64,000 bases of DNA from Simmondsia chinensis (GCA_018398585.1 JAGTTD010000012.1:18857036-18921035); one strand, 5' to 3'; positions 42,511 to 53,839 are shown, counted from the stretch's first letter. Notes: generated from the sequence alone by a model not told the origin. Translations and numbers: made by a program.

Positions 42511-43950
42511 AGATAGTTTGCTAGCATTTAACCTGGTACCTCCTGCAAGAGGCATAAGACCGTCATACGGCTGGGGGCTACAGTGTCCGATTCAGGTAAC
42601 TTATCTTTTAGGAAGTATGAGCGCTTGGATTGGGTCTCAACAGGAAACATTAGCGTTTACCTTAGGCCCAATACCGACCCCAAGACGCCGTCCATTAAGT
42701 CCTTTTGAAGCCCGAAACCATAATACCTGAACCTGTCACGGCCGAGGGCCAAATAAGGTAAAACAAATTAAAATAATAACAGTAGTAATAGAATAGAAAA
42801 TAAAAAATTAGTCACTATTGATATTTTGTTTTTAAATTTTAAAATCCTGGCTTGGTAAAATACTAACCCATACATCAGTAACAACAATTAAGTGGGCATA
42901 AGGCACCGTTATACGTGAAGGCGGCAGGGTCCTTAAACCAAAAGCAACCTAAATAAAGTAAAATTTGAGCCAAGGGGAAGACTATCACCTAACACAAGAG
43001 TAACGCCCTCCAGCGGTTCCCTTCAATAATAACACCTTCACCACTGAACTAAGCGAATGCCCAAGGGGTGCCAACGTTAATTCACAGCGCCACCAACCCT
43101 ATCCATTTGGCGCCACCAACAATAGAATGTGGTGAAAGCTCGCTAGTAGGAACTTTACCACTAATCTAAGGCTTAAGCCTCCACAAAACGAATTTAAAAG
43201 TGTTAACATGGCGCACCGGCAAGAAACTTGGCTACATCTACAAGCTTGACCAGTTATAGCCGCCTATGAGCTTGATAAGATAGCTTTGCCAACTCCTTAA
43301 ACAAGTAGCTCACTAGTGGCGAAGTAAAAGCCATCACCAACAAACTTAAGCAACTCGTCAGGATTAAGAACGAGACCAATTAGATTCTATTTCTAACCAG
43401 GCCTCGCCCATAAACTTCGCTTTGCACTATCCGTTTTACCTAAATGTTGCTGCCCATAGGGCCGGCTGTGCAGTAACGTCAATATACCTAGATGTCACCC
43501 CTTTTGTTTTTGACTAAACGGTGCCGCCAAAAGGCGCAACTAGGCACTACTGCCAAGCTGCTCGTCCGGGTACTACTGCCCACAAAGGTAGCAGAGAAAC
43601 ACTCGAGACACTCATCTTGGCTTGTTCGCTCTCCAATAAAGAGGCGAATACTCCGGAGCTAAGGATGAAGCCTCAAAAGATCCCTTACCTTCACGGCACG
43701 AAGGGCACGTTATTTTACATAAGTACAAGGCACCCCTTGGTGCCTAATAAAGTCTACCACTTTTTAATGAGGCATGCGTAAGCCACAAGACATACTTATT
43801 TATAAGCGCGTGCAATCGCATTCTTGTTAGCGGTTTTGTACACCCAAATAGAATGCCCACTATGGAATATACCATTTGCCAATGACGATTGGTAGCCATA
43901 TTCATTGGTGATGACTGGTGGCAAAGTTGTATCATTTGTCCCTATTACAA
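42511..43950 (+). other. 5' interior of the Tat-like element, no gag
   Basis: Only short frames (42518-42730, 43521-43781) without recognisable domains. The stretch 42880-43500 has several GGCGCCACC/AGTAACGCC-like phrases. It sits where gag-pol would begin in an autonomous relative. Confidence 0.5.
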
Positions 43951-44190
43951 CCTAGCTGTGGGCTGGCGGCTTAACGTGTTAATGACTTACGTGAGTGTTG
44001 TTACGTTCAACCCAGTCCCTAGCCGGGGGCTGAGGGCTTTACGTTCTCTATATGATTTACGTTCCCTATGTGATTTATGTTTAATCCAGTCCCTAGCCGG
44101 GGGCTGGGAGCTTAACGTTCTCTATATAATTTTTGTTTCCTTATGTGATCTATGTTAACTCAGCCCCAGACCGGGGGCTGGAATTATTGA
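43951..44190. repeat. Tandem units with CAGCCCC/GGGGGCTG hairpin
   Basis: Three units of about 90 bp, each containing CCAGTCCCTAGCCGGGGGCT or CAGCCCCAGACCGGGGGCTG, then TTAACGTTCTCTATATGAT-like sequence. CAGCCCC and GGGGGCTG can pair as a short hairpin. Confidence 0.65.
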
Positions 44191-44224
44191 TTCACCGTAA
44201 CTATCACTAGTCCGGGAGTCCGTA

Positions 44225-44592
44225 CACGAAGACATAAGAAGGCGGTAAACTCTCACTAGCTTGAGAGCCCGCAATTTGCTCCAAGTTGTATTGGGAGCAT
44301 GAAGACATAAGAAGGCGGTCAACTCTCACCAGCTTGAGAACCCGCAATTTGCTCCAAGTCGTATTGGGAGCACAAAGACAGAGGAAGGGGATAAACTCTC
44401 ACCAGCTTGAGAGCCTGCAATTTGCTCCTAGTCATATTGGGAGCACGAAGACATAAGAAGTTAGTAAACTCTCACCAGCTTGAGAACCCGCAATTTGCTC
44501 CAAGTTGTATTGGGAGCACGAAGACATAAGAATGCGGTAAACTCTCACCAGCTTGAGAGCCCGCAATTTTCTCCAAGTCGTATTGGGAGTAC
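44225..44592. repeat. Tandem array, about 72-bp unit, 5 copies
   Basis: Anchors AACTCTCACCAGCTTGAGAG occur at about 44248, 44320, 44394, 44466 and 44539. Each unit holds an inverted repeat: CTCTCA, loop CCAGCT, TGAGAG, framed by GCGG before and CCGC after. The rest of the unit reads AATTTGCTCCAAGTCGTATT and GGGAGCACGAAGACATAAGA. Confidence 0.9.
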
Positions 44593-44599
44593 GTTGTGG

Positions 44600-45345
44600 A
44601 TGCGGTTAACCTCCATCTAACGTGGAAGTCTGCACTGTAAATTGTAAACGCGGTTAACTTCCACCTAACATGGAAGTCTATGGTTCAGTAAAATGTAAGC
44701 GCAGTTAACTTCCACCTAACGTGGAAGTCCGCGACTTTGTAAGTTGTGGACGCAGTTAACTTCCACCTAACGTGGAAGTCCGCGGTTCTTTAAACTGTAA
44801 GCACGGGTAACTTCCACCTAACGTGGAAGCCCGCAATTCTGTAAGTTGTGAACGCGGTTAACTTCCACCTAACGTGGAAGTCCGCGGTTCTGTAAATTGT
44901 AAATGTAGTTAACTTCCACCTAACATGAAAGTTCGTGGTTCTGTAAACTGTAAGCGCGGTTCCTAATGTGGAAATCCGTGATTCTATAAGTTGTGGACGG
45001 GTTAACTTCCACCTAACGTGGAAGTCTGCGGTTCTATAAAATGTAAGCGCGGTTAACTTCCACCTAACGTGGAAGTCCACGATTCTGTAAGTTGTGGACA
45101 CGGTTAACTTCCACCTAACATGGAAATCCGCGATTCTGTAAATTCTAAACGCGGTTAACTTCCACCTAACATGGAAGTCCGCGATTCTGTAAACTGTAAG
45201 TGCCGGTAACTTCCACCTAACGTGGAAGTCCACAATTATGTACATTATGGCCGCGACTAATCTCCACCTAACGTGGGAGTCCGCGGTCCTATAAGTAATG
45301 GGGTGGTTAGCTTCCACCTAACGTAGAAGTCCGCGGCTCTCGGAG
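44600..45345. repeat. Tandem array, about 50-bp unit, about 15 copies
   Basis: Anchors AACTTCCACCTAACGTGGAA recur every 50-51 bp from 44608 to 45308, with one shortened copy near 44960. Each unit can fold: arms ACTTCCAC and GTGGAAGT around loop CTAAC, extended by GCGG and CCGC. Spacers read TTCTGTAAATTGTAA. The 175-codon minus frame at 44790-45317 is just this array read as a 17-residue repeat (near-multiple of 3 period) and not taken as a gene. Confidence 0.93.
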
Positions 45346-46067
45346 TCCCTTAACGCTGGGGGCTTGGGGTTGTTTTTCTCCGTGTGAAAAAGGGAGCACG
45401 AAGTTGTGGGGCAGTTACCTTCACTTAACATGGAGGCCCGTGTTTGTTAGAGTCCTTTTAACACTGGGGGCTCGGTATTGTTTTGCTCCGACTAAAAAAG
45501 GTAGCATAAAGTTGTGAGGTGGTAAACTCTCACCAACTTGAGAACCCGCGGTTGTGTGTCCCACCTAACATCAGGGTTGATGATGTTCAGTCAAACCATA
45601 TGCCCTTCTTAGGCGGGTAAGACACATTTACCCTGTAAGCTCTTCTTAGACAAGCAATACCATAAGCCCTTGTCTGGCTGGTAGCATTCAATCAGACCGT
45701 AAGCTGTCCTCAGGCAGGTGAGATATACTTGGGCAATAAGTCCTTCACAGGCAAGTGAATTATGCTTCAACCAGTATTGGAGTGCGGTTCACGCTCCAAC
45801 TGACACAAGGAGCACAAAACATAATACACTCCAACCCAGCCCATGGCTGGGGGCTAGGAGTTAAAAATATTCACAATACGCTCCAACCCAGCCTACGGCT
45901 GGGGCCTAGGAGTTAAAAATATTCATAACACGCTTCAAATTACAAATATTCACAGCACACTTCACCTCGATGTATAAGAAGACTAAATACATGGTCATTC
46001 ATAACTCGGCTCAACAATCAAAATTTGACAAAGCCTCAAAATTAGCAACTCCAAGCGGCCGCGCCAT
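45346..46067. repeat. Mixed degenerate repeats with inverted motifs
   Basis: Two diverged units of about 110 bp around CTGGGGGCTTGGGGTTGTTT (45354, 45463) and two units of about 57 bp at 45829-45940 with CCAACCCAGCCCATGGCTGG hairpins. Between them are CAGGCAGGTGAGATATAC-like phrases. No gene. Confidence 0.6.
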
Positions 46068-46376
46068 GAAATTAGGTGGAGCAACATCTTCAATAGCTGT
46101 TGCTCGACCATGACAAATGCCTCCAATCAGAAATACAATTCCTCGAGGCTAGACTAAAAGTTAACAAATTGGGTGGAGCAACATCTTTAATAACCGTTGC
46201 CCGACCATGACAAATGCCTCCAATCAGGAATACAATTCGTAGAGGCCATACCAAAAGTTAACAAATTGAGTGGAGCAACGTCTTCAATAACTGTTGCTCG
46301 ACCATAATAATGCCTCCAATCAGGAATACAATTCCTAGAGGTCATACCAAGAATTAGCAAATTAGAAAGAGCAACA
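46068..46376. repeat. Tandem array, about 97-bp unit, 3 copies plus a partial
   Basis: Units start near 46068, 46166, 46263 and 46359 (partial). Each can form two hairpins: GAGCAAC with GTTGCTC, and GCCTC...GGAAT with ATTCC...GAGGC. Confidence 0.85.
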
Positions 46377-46805
46377 CCTCACACAAGAAATAATAAGTGC
46401 CTCCCAGTACCCTGCCACGGGAACAATAACAAACATGATCCTTAAAAGGCTTAAGTCCTCTAAGCTTTAAAACATATTCTAAAAGCTAAAACACTTCTTT
46501 TAACGATAACGCAAGCCACAAGCCAAAATACCCCAAAAAAATGGGTAAGGTAATGCCTGATTAAAGGAGAGTATTTAAGACATTAAAGTTATTCAAGCCC
46601 TTTACTCACACAAAGCCATTCGTCAATAGTGAGCACATTGACAGACACTCAAATACGCACACATTCCAAACGCCTTAAAAAAAAAAAACTTTTCACACCA
46701 AATAGTCAACAAAACACCCTTTTGAAGGTGCGTGTGACATGAGTATATTTACAACAAAAATAGACTAAACACAAAGAAAACGATGCCAAAACCTAAAATA
46801 ATACT
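46377..46805. other. Non-coding stretch after the repeat arrays
   Basis: Nothing recognised. It is the 3' flank of the antisense gene that ends at 46806. Confidence 0.5.
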
Positions 46806-48782
46806 TCAATCTTCCCGATCACTCTCAGTACTGGACCCGTCTTCCACCTCATCTTCCATCTCCTTGTTCACCTCGTCCACTATCTGTTGAAGAAAAGAGG
46901 CTTCAAGCTGAGGGATGGCGCCTATAACTTTTTTTCAGTTAAGGCCTTATCTGCTCCATCCCAGTACAATTCGCTCTGTTCCTTTGAAAATTCAGAACTG
47001 GCACGGTAATGTGCTACAGCCACCTCCTTGGCGCGGGTGGGAATCTCACCGAGGAGCCTTTCGAATTTATCCTGGGATTCTCGAACAGATAATCTCAACC
47101 TGTCATTCTCAGCCTTCAACTCTTCAATCCTAGTCTTTAACTCTTCATTTGCCCTCTTTTGATGTTGTTCAGCATTCTGGGAACTCTTTAACACAGCTAA
47201 GGAAAATGCAAGTTCGTGCTGAAGTCGTTGAAGGTTGGAGTCTTTCTCTGATAGAGCTGCGAAGGCAGCCCCCATTGCACTAAGCCCCTGAAGTCACAAA
47301 CACAAAACGCATAAGACACAAAGAAAAAATATAAAATAAGAGAAGAAAAGTCTTTTACCTGAGAAATAAGAGACGCTAACTCGCTGAAGGGGCTCTAGCC
47401 CCTTTTGCGTCCCTCCAAGGAAATCAAAATTATAACCAGTTGGTGAAGAAGAAGATGGCTCTAGCCCCCTTTGCGTCCCTCCAGGCTCACGCTCACTACT
47501 CAAACCCGCAACTATGTCCCTCTCAAGGATCTCTGAAGGTGGGTCTCGTATCGCCAAAGGAGAGCTCTCCAATCCACAATCAAGATTAGCATTTGTAGTA
47601 AGATCATCGTGAGATCTAGTAACTCGCCTTCTCTCTAAACAGCGACGCTTGTGAGAAGGCACCTTCTACACGGAAGATGAAGAACACTGGTGCGATGACG
47701 CTCTTGTTATCCTACGCTTATGTGGAATAGGATGCCTCCTCTGCCCTTTTTTACGGGTAGGGAGAGAAGACAAGCTCAAAATGTCTAACTCCTCAAGCTC
47801 CTCAAATAAATGAAAGAAAGGAAAGTGAGTTCAAGACCCCGTCAACCAAAGAAAGAGCAACCAAACACATGTATAACCAAACAGATACCTAGATACAGTT
47901 TCTGGCTCAAGCCAGCCTTTGCTAAAACTATCTCTTGTTCTTACATCTCCCGCATCGCCAGAAACTTTCCTCCTTCAAAATCCCCAGTAAAGTAGTCTAT
48001 ATAGCATGTTCCTCTGAGGTCAAACTGGCAAGTGCTGGTCGAGGAGGCTTAAATACTGACTGTCATTTCGTAGGGTAACGGGGACGCCTCGGAGGTTTTA
48101 CCCAAATAAACTTATTTAACCATTGTTTTACATTAGAAGGAAGGCTTTTGATAAAGGTAGCTCCGCCTTGGGGCTCAAAAGACGTCCCACTGTTAACTAC
48201 CTTCGCTTGAAGTAGGACATCAAACACATTATGGGTTGACTGAAACCTATTAACAAAACAACCTAATAAAAAGCCGTAGATATTCCTATAACCATTCGGG
48301 GTAACTTGACCTGGGCAAATTGTATATAAATATAAAACATTAACCACAAATTGGGGAATAAGAAAATCTTAAACCTGCATCAAGAGCATCCACACTAACT
48401 CCAAAAAAGCCCGGCGGTGGGAACAAAGGACATTTGTCCTCTCTAAGACGCCGAATCTCAAAGTCATAGGGAATAAAAAATACCTGGCACGTAACATCGC
48501 TATCCCACCCTCTCCCGCTATCTGTATAACAAAAGAACGAAAAGGATGGGCTCGGAACGCCTCAAGGAACTCTTTAGCAAGCCCGGCTTGCTCCCTCCTC
48601 TAATGGGCAACGGGAGGATGTTCGGGAATAGACTCCCAATCAACTCTCTCAACGATTTGTTGCTCCGAAGAAACCCCTCCATGAACCTCAGGGGCGTTAC
48701 TCTCCCCAGCATAAACGATTATTTCTCCTACAGATTGCTCAGTCCGAACCTCTTGTTCGTTCACCTCTGAAACATCAGCCAC
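46806..48782 (-). pseudogene. Antisense gene with 'gypsy-type transposon' domain and coiled coil
   Basis: Runs against the element. From ATG 48782: MADVSEVNEQEVRTEQSVGE, acidic. After frameshifts, pieces KCPLFPPPGFFGVSV (near 48420), IPQFVVNVLYLYTICPGQVT and PNGYRNIYGFLLGCFVNRFQ (48347-48063) resemble the plant domain Pfam calls 'putative gypsy type transposon' (Transposase_28, PF04195). A basic and Ser-rich region follows (47662-47360), then a likely 71-bp intron (GT at 47358-47357, AG at 47289-47288), then a coiled coil (47275-46922: EELKTRIEELKAENDRLRLS) and an acidic C-terminus ending at 46806 after one frameshift. Antisense extra ORFs of this kind occur in Tat-lineage elements; their function is unknown. 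Confidence 0.65.
47288..47358 (-). other. Putative intron of the antisense gene
   Basis: Minus strand CTCAG|GTAAAAGAC at the 5' side and a T-rich stretch to GACTTCAG|GGGC at the 3' side; 71 bp, the minimal size for plants. It joins the Ser-rich and coiled-coil parts. Translation read-through of it gives a hydrophobic Phe/Leu/Cys tail, unlike the rest. Confidence 0.5.
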
Positions 48783-49490
48783 TTCTTCGTGTATTAAAGA
48801 AAAAAAAGGTACGAGATCAAGATCCTAAACCCGGCCCAAGTCAAAATCGGGACAGCGAAAACCTTGAAAAATTGAGCAAAGGAGTGCGGTAAAAGGAAAA
48901 AAAATGAATTTTTGGGTTTTGAAACGAAGAAGCAGAAGAGAAACGAGAACGAAGAAGAAGAAACACAGAAAAAAGGGACAAAGGAAGTGGTTTTGAGATC
49001 AACGGTTTAGATTTAACTCCCCAAAAAGAATGGCCTCGGTCGAATCAAAATCTGACTGATGGGACGGTTCACGCCACGCTTCCATCACGGCCAGCAGGGC
49101 ATTAATGACGACAGTTCCCAAGGAAAACCTTTTGGCTTCCATCACGCCACCAACCCCCACCCACCAGGAAACACTTGGCAAAACCATCTACTTGCCAGAC
49201 ACCAAGTTCACATTCATCCAACACACGGTGCAGGCTTAGCGGAGCCACCCGGTCTCACCAACATATTCAAAAGGTTACAAGGATACCTCTAGCACATTAG
49301 TAACTTTGGCTCCCAAAAAGGAACCTCTCCTGCCGCCCATACAAACTTGGCGGAACCTCCCACTCCCATTAGACCATCAAAAGGATTAGAGGCCAGGCAC
49401 CATCCTTTTAGTATTATACACTCCACGGTAAACTATAACCAAGTTAATAACTGCCTCCAGTTGAACATAAACCCACTCACATTCTACCAT
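48783..49490. other. Interior of the Tat-like element upstream of the polypurine tract
   Basis: AG-rich sequence near 48890-48980 is probably the 5' leader of the antisense gene. The rest carries CACGCCACCAACCCCC-like phrases and no gene. Confidence 0.45.
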
Positions 49491-49506
49491 GGAGTGGGGG
49501 GCTAAC
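49491..49506 (+). other. Polypurine tract of the Tat-like element
   Basis: GGAGTGGGGGGCTAAC directly before the 3' LTR (TGTGTGAGAA). It primes plus-strand synthesis in LTR elements. Confidence 0.75.
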
Positions 49507-50595
49507 TGTGTGAGAAAAGTGAACCAGGTCAATGAAGTCAACAAAGGAACTAGACTTGGCGGCACCTACACAACTCACGACAAGTAATTACCGTAAGTCC
49601 ATAACGGTGGTATCCTGGTGGCACTAAATATACTGCCACCAGCCCTAGACCACAGTACTGCCAACCTACGGCTTATGCGATGTCCAACACCGCTCACCTC
49701 TATCGCACACACGTCTGGCACCTCTTGCCTCCTCCACCATAAGGTACAGCCCTACCACGGTGTCGGTACTGCCAACCCTGCCAACCATCAGCACACGATA
49801 CATGCTCATCTCCCATTACCCGTCAGGCTCCGCCTACCACGAAGAACCACGGTACCGCCTACCCTGCTACCGCCTACCTTCACCAGCATTCACCGTATGC
49901 ACTCGCCGTCCTTCTATTATCATGCACAAACCCAGGCGGTACCACCACCCTTCTCAACCAATCACCACCAGGCGGTACCACCCCCTCATCACTCAGGCGG
50001 TACCACCTCCTCTTTAACCAATCAGCTACCTTCACATCCACGTTATGCAAAGCTAGTACAACCCCAACCCGGCAGTATCGCCCAGCACCAACCAGCTCCC
50101 CCTCTCCTATAAATACCAGCCTCACGTCCTTCATTCAAGGCAGGCTCCTCTGGGCACCCTCACCCGATACTCTACCCCAGCCCCATAACACCTTCGCTCT
50201 CATCTAGCCTGGGGCCTCACGCCCCACACAGGCCATCCACCCCGGGGCCTCATGCCTCACCATCTCCCCAAGAGACCTCACGTCTCTCCCTTTACTAGGA
50301 TCCGGGATTGCTCCCTCCCCTTCGCATTATCATCCGATGTGCCTCTTCCTCTCCACGAGCAGGCTTACACCTATCGGGTATTACTTACTTTAAGCCCATT
50401 TATTTATTACTTCTATCACTTCTCCTACTGACTTAGGCGTCGGAGGGGTCCCCCGTGGTCCAAACCACTGCGGGTCCCTCTGACGGCCTTGCTTATTTTG
50501 CAGGAGAGCCCGGGTTAAGCGCACCAACAGTTGCTTTCACAAGTGAGGGATGAGTCCCGCTCTCATCTAGAACCTAACCTAAAAATCCTGAAACA
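49507..50595 (+). repeat. 3' LTR of the Tat-like element
   Basis: 1089 bp, TGTGTGAGAAAAGTGAACC to ATCCTGAAACA, followed by the target duplication CAAAC (50596-50600). TATA box TATAAATA at 50108. Confidence 0.9.
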
Positions 50596-50600
50596 CAAAC

Positions 50601-51708
50601 CATTTCGGATTAGGATATACCTTGCGTGACTTGAAATTCTAATCTGATTTGAGCTCAAAATCGAAGGGTCAAAATATTCATTTTCTTTTTTAATATAGCA
50701 CTAGACCCTGATTCACCTAAGGAATCATAAACTAAATTATGAAATGGTAATTTAAAATTTGATTTCATTGAATTTGCAACTAGTATGATATTGAAATTCC
50801 ATTGTTTGGATTACCAGAGGAATTAGATGTTGAAATTAGAATTTTAGTAAAAAAATTTGAGTCATCTCTGATTTAGATCAATCGAGTTGGCTCATTTTGT
50901 GCCTTTGGTCATCTTCGGTTGTTGTTGAGTACGGTAGGGTTGTTTCAGTTTGAGCCTCAAGTTTTTGCTTAAGTTTTAATAAGGTAGGATGGTTTTGCGT
51001 TACTCAAGTTTTGAGTTAATTTAGGTTCGCTCATTTGAGTTCTGTTGATTGAGTCCTTTTGGTGTCATGTTAATGGAGTTGGGATATTTGAGGTTTACGG
51101 TTAGCTCCAGTTGGGTCAATTTTAGGTCAGGCCTTAGTTGGTAGGTCATTTTGCATTTAGGTCATATTAGGCTTTTGGCCAATCAAGTTGGCTTATTAAT
51201 CCAAACTAGATAAGACTATCTTGAGTTTCAGATTAATGAGTTAAATAATTTTAGGCTTTAATTTAAAATTTAGGTTGGGGCATTTTGGATTTGAGTTACT
51301 TGCAGATTCAAGTTGATTAGATTGAGTCATTTTTGGGTTTGAGGTAATGGGGTTAAATATGGAATTGAAATCTTTTTCACACCCTAATGAATTAGATTTT
51401 ACGGTTATTAGTAGAGTAAAATATAGCAAGTGCCTCTAAAATTTCTCAATAAACATAACCGATCCCCTATACTTTCAATTAATACAACTCGCTACTTGAG
51501 GTTTGCCATCAAACATGACTCTCTCCTTGCAATTTTTAATTCATAAAATAGCACTCTAACTTATGTTATTTTCCACAAACTAAATACAAATGACCCCCTA
51601 TATTCAACTTGGCCTCCTAAATTATCATATTAAATACGGCTGCTAAATTGAATAGGTAATAGGTAATTTGTATTTAGTAGCAAGGTTCATAAGGGGTGAG
51701 TTGTGTGT
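50601..51708. repeat. Degenerate dispersed repeat, no gene
   Basis: The part 50720-50860 (GAAATTCCATTGTTTGGAT...) resembles the Tourist-like element at 29640-29720, and 50870-51360 is made of GAGTTGGCTCATTTTG-like phrases as at 15250 and 37650. Ends could not be fixed. Confidence 0.45.
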
Positions 51709-52128
51709 AATAATGATGTAGATTGAGTTATAACCTCTGAGGTCAACTTACCAAGTCAGTTGGCAAGTAGACAACTCGGCGAGTAGAGAAAACTGGTGAG
51801 TTCAGAGATAAAAGGAAGTAGAGGTGCATGCTTCCAAAAGTCTGGAGTTTAGCTTGCTTTTTAATTTCTACCTTAGATTTTGCATGTTTTTTCTTGTTCT
51901 GTTCTAGGAGCTAGAATCCTACTCAATATAGGGTTATCTTTTAAGCTTTTGAGGTGGTAAATCAAATAGAGGAAGAGTTATAAAGTAGGTAGGAAAGTAG
52001 GCTTATATATAGGCTTATAATCAACTCGGTTGGTAGTTTTTAGCCCTTTGTAATTAATTGAGTTTTTTTATTTCTTTCCTGTGTTCTCTTTTAATTAATT
52101 GAGTTTTTTATTCTTTCCTGTGTTCGCT

Positions 52129-52353
52129 TACCAAAGAAGGCACCAACACGTCGTCATCGGATCCCATTAGAACTTCGAAGTTAAGCGTGCTTGGGCGAGA
52201 GTAGTACCAGGATGGGTGACCTCCTGGGAAGTCCTCACCCTCAGGTTGGGGGCACTAGGAAACAGCCTCTCTTCAGGTTAACACCCTGAAGGGGGAAGGC
52301 TGCGTACATCCGCCCCCCCAGACCCTGAGTAGGCGGGAGCCCGGTATGTTCCG
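52129..52353 (+). mobile_element. 5S rRNA-derived SINE, copy C
   Basis: Best-kept 5S head: CACGTCGTCATCGGATCCCA, A-box AGTTAAGCGTGCTTGG (52179-52194), AGTAGTACCAGGATGGGTGA and C-box GATGGGTGACCTCCTGGG (52211-52228), up to GTCCTC at 52236. The LINE-type tail begins GGTTGGGGG at 52244, then GGGGAAGGCTGCGTACATCC, ending GGTATGTTCC and a T-run of about 20. It lies in the 5' LTR; the sister LTR at 56660 lacks it. TCTTTTAAT occurs on both sides (52087-52095, 52378-52386), with an extra 33-bp copy of LTR sequence between the left one and the SINE. Confidence 0.9.
52179..52228 (+). promoter_or_regulatory. Internal Pol III control region of SINE copy C
   Basis: A-box, intermediate element and C-box spacing as in plant 5S rRNA genes, with very few changes. 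TFIIIA would be the expected binder. Activity is inferred from sequence only. Confidence 0.7.
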
Positions 52354-52688
52354 ATTTTTTTTTTTTTTTTTTTCTTTTCTTTTAATAGTGTAAAGTTGAG
52401 TCCTCCCTTTATTCTTGTTAAGTTTTAGCAAGTAGAATGAAAGGAAGGTTGTTGAATCCTCTTATTTCCTTCCAATTCGCACTAGCGTTTGCATTAGTTG
52501 GTACCACAACCAAAATGTTCCTTGTGTCCTTACGAAGACTGAGATATACACCCATAGGGAAATCTATGAAAGGGACAATGCTCATTGGACGGGGTGTATA
52601 TTTGAGAAGATGGAGGTTAGATTTTGGCGTATCGAGTGAGCTATGGAATAGCTGAACACAACATTGTCAAGCAACCTAATTTTAACAT

Positions 52689-52958
52689 TTGCAGGGCATG
52701 GGTGAAGAGGAAGGCACGGAGAAGAGCTTTAACAATCTTTCAGCGAGATTGGCGCTCACGTGCATGACCTCGGGAGGGAGTGGCCTTCCAATGACACATC
52801 CAGGTATACAAAAGATGTGGTGGGAGTCTAGTATCTGGATTGATATCTTGGAATTCCAAGGCAAGAGGCAACTAAAGGAGTTCTTTGATTGGTTCATGTC
52901 TTTTGAGGTAATGCTTAATTTCAAGGAGGTTGCTCAGAAGAAGAATATTGGTGACTAG
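52689..52958 (+). pseudogene. Gag fragment of the chromovirus-like element
   Basis: Open frame with WIDILEFQGKRQLKEFFDWF followed by MSFEVMLNFKEVAQKKNI, matching the F-x-G-x-x-x-x-x-x-F-x-DWL block at the start of Gypsy gag domains. It ends at a stop near 52956 and decays afterwards (up to about 53240). Confidence 0.6.
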
Positions 52959-53839
52959 GATATGAGGGAGGGCTTCCACCTGATGGAGGCGACTTTAATA
53001 CTCAAGGCTAAGACAGGGACAAAGTATGATAGAAGTGTTGAAAAAGATAAAGAGGCCCATGAGAGCACCTTCTTGTCCCCCCAGAAAAATAGGTTTATGT
53101 AACAGAAGATCCTGAATTTGCATTAAAAGTCATAGTCTGTGGAGGATTATACTACACAGTTCTATGCTTTGGTGGCGAGAAATGACTTAGTGGAGATAAT
53201 GGAGCAAAGAGCCAGTTGACAATGGCTAAGTAGGTAGGGATGAAGGACATCTATTAGTGGTAAGGCATGTTTAGCTAGCTCCGTGAGAGGATGAGGGAGA
53301 TGGGTGGTTAAGGTATAATATCTTCCAGACTACTTGCATCATTGGTAAGGAGTTTTGTAGCTTTGTCATCGACTTCGGTAGCTGTGAGAATCCCATCTCT
53401 AAGGAACTTGTTAAAAAGCTGGCTTGAAGACAAAGGCACATCCAAGTCCATATAAGCTTTTCTAGCTGAAGAATGGGAACTAGGTAGCAATATACCAATT
53501 TTGCTTGGTAAATTTTTCTATTGAGTCAAAATACTAGGATAGGGTTTGGTAAGACGTAGAAACCATTGACGCTTGCCATCTTTCACTTGGTGGTCCAAGG
53601 CAGTATGATAAAGGAGCCAACCCTAATCTCTATATGAGCTATGTTCACTAGGAATGGTGGAAAGACCAAAGTTGTATGTCTTGATAGGCAAGGAGGGTTG
53701 AACTTATTAGGAAGAGATAACGAACTAGTTAGTAAGCCTATTAGGGGAATTCGCCAATGCTTTTCCAAAGGAATTGTCGAGTTCTTACTACCATTGAGCG
53801 ATATATAACATTGGATCGATCTTATGTGAGACACTACAT

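Larger units (their letters stand above)
38698..50595 (+). mobile_element. Large non-autonomous Tat-like LTR retrotransposon
   Basis: LTRs at 38698-42490 (with a nested element) and 49507-50595, perfect 5-bp target duplication CAAAC (38693-38697, 50596-50600), primer site just inside the 5' LTR and polypurine tract before the 3' LTR. The 7-kb interior has no gag, protease, RT or integrase. It holds tandem arrays of hairpin-forming units (about 43950-46380) and an antisense gene (48782-46806). A primer site of GGCGCCGTCTGTGGGAA type, variable tandem repeats and antisense extra ORFs are known from the Tat/Ogre lineage, hence the call. Without the nested element it is about 9.2 kb. Confidence 0.82.
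51714..52496 (+). repeat. 5' LTR of the chromovirus-like element
   Basis: Aligns with 56307-56791, for example CAACTTACCAAGTC, TTGCATGTTTTTTCTTG and TTGAATCCTCTTATTTCCTT. Interrupted by SINE copy C. Confidence 0.85.

Noticed and set aside
44790..45317. A 175-codon minus-strand ORF with repeated YRIADFHVRWKLT
   Set aside because: It is the 50-bp minisatellite read through; the period is close to a multiple of three, which keeps the frame open by chance.
44225..46376. A CRISPR-like array
   Set aside because: Units follow directly on each other without unique spacers, in a plant retrotransposon.
52129..52353. A Cassandra TRIM element (5S sequence in an LTR)
   Set aside because: Although copy C lies in an LTR, the sister LTR lacks it, and copies A and B stand outside LTRs with long TPRT-type duplications and LINE tails.
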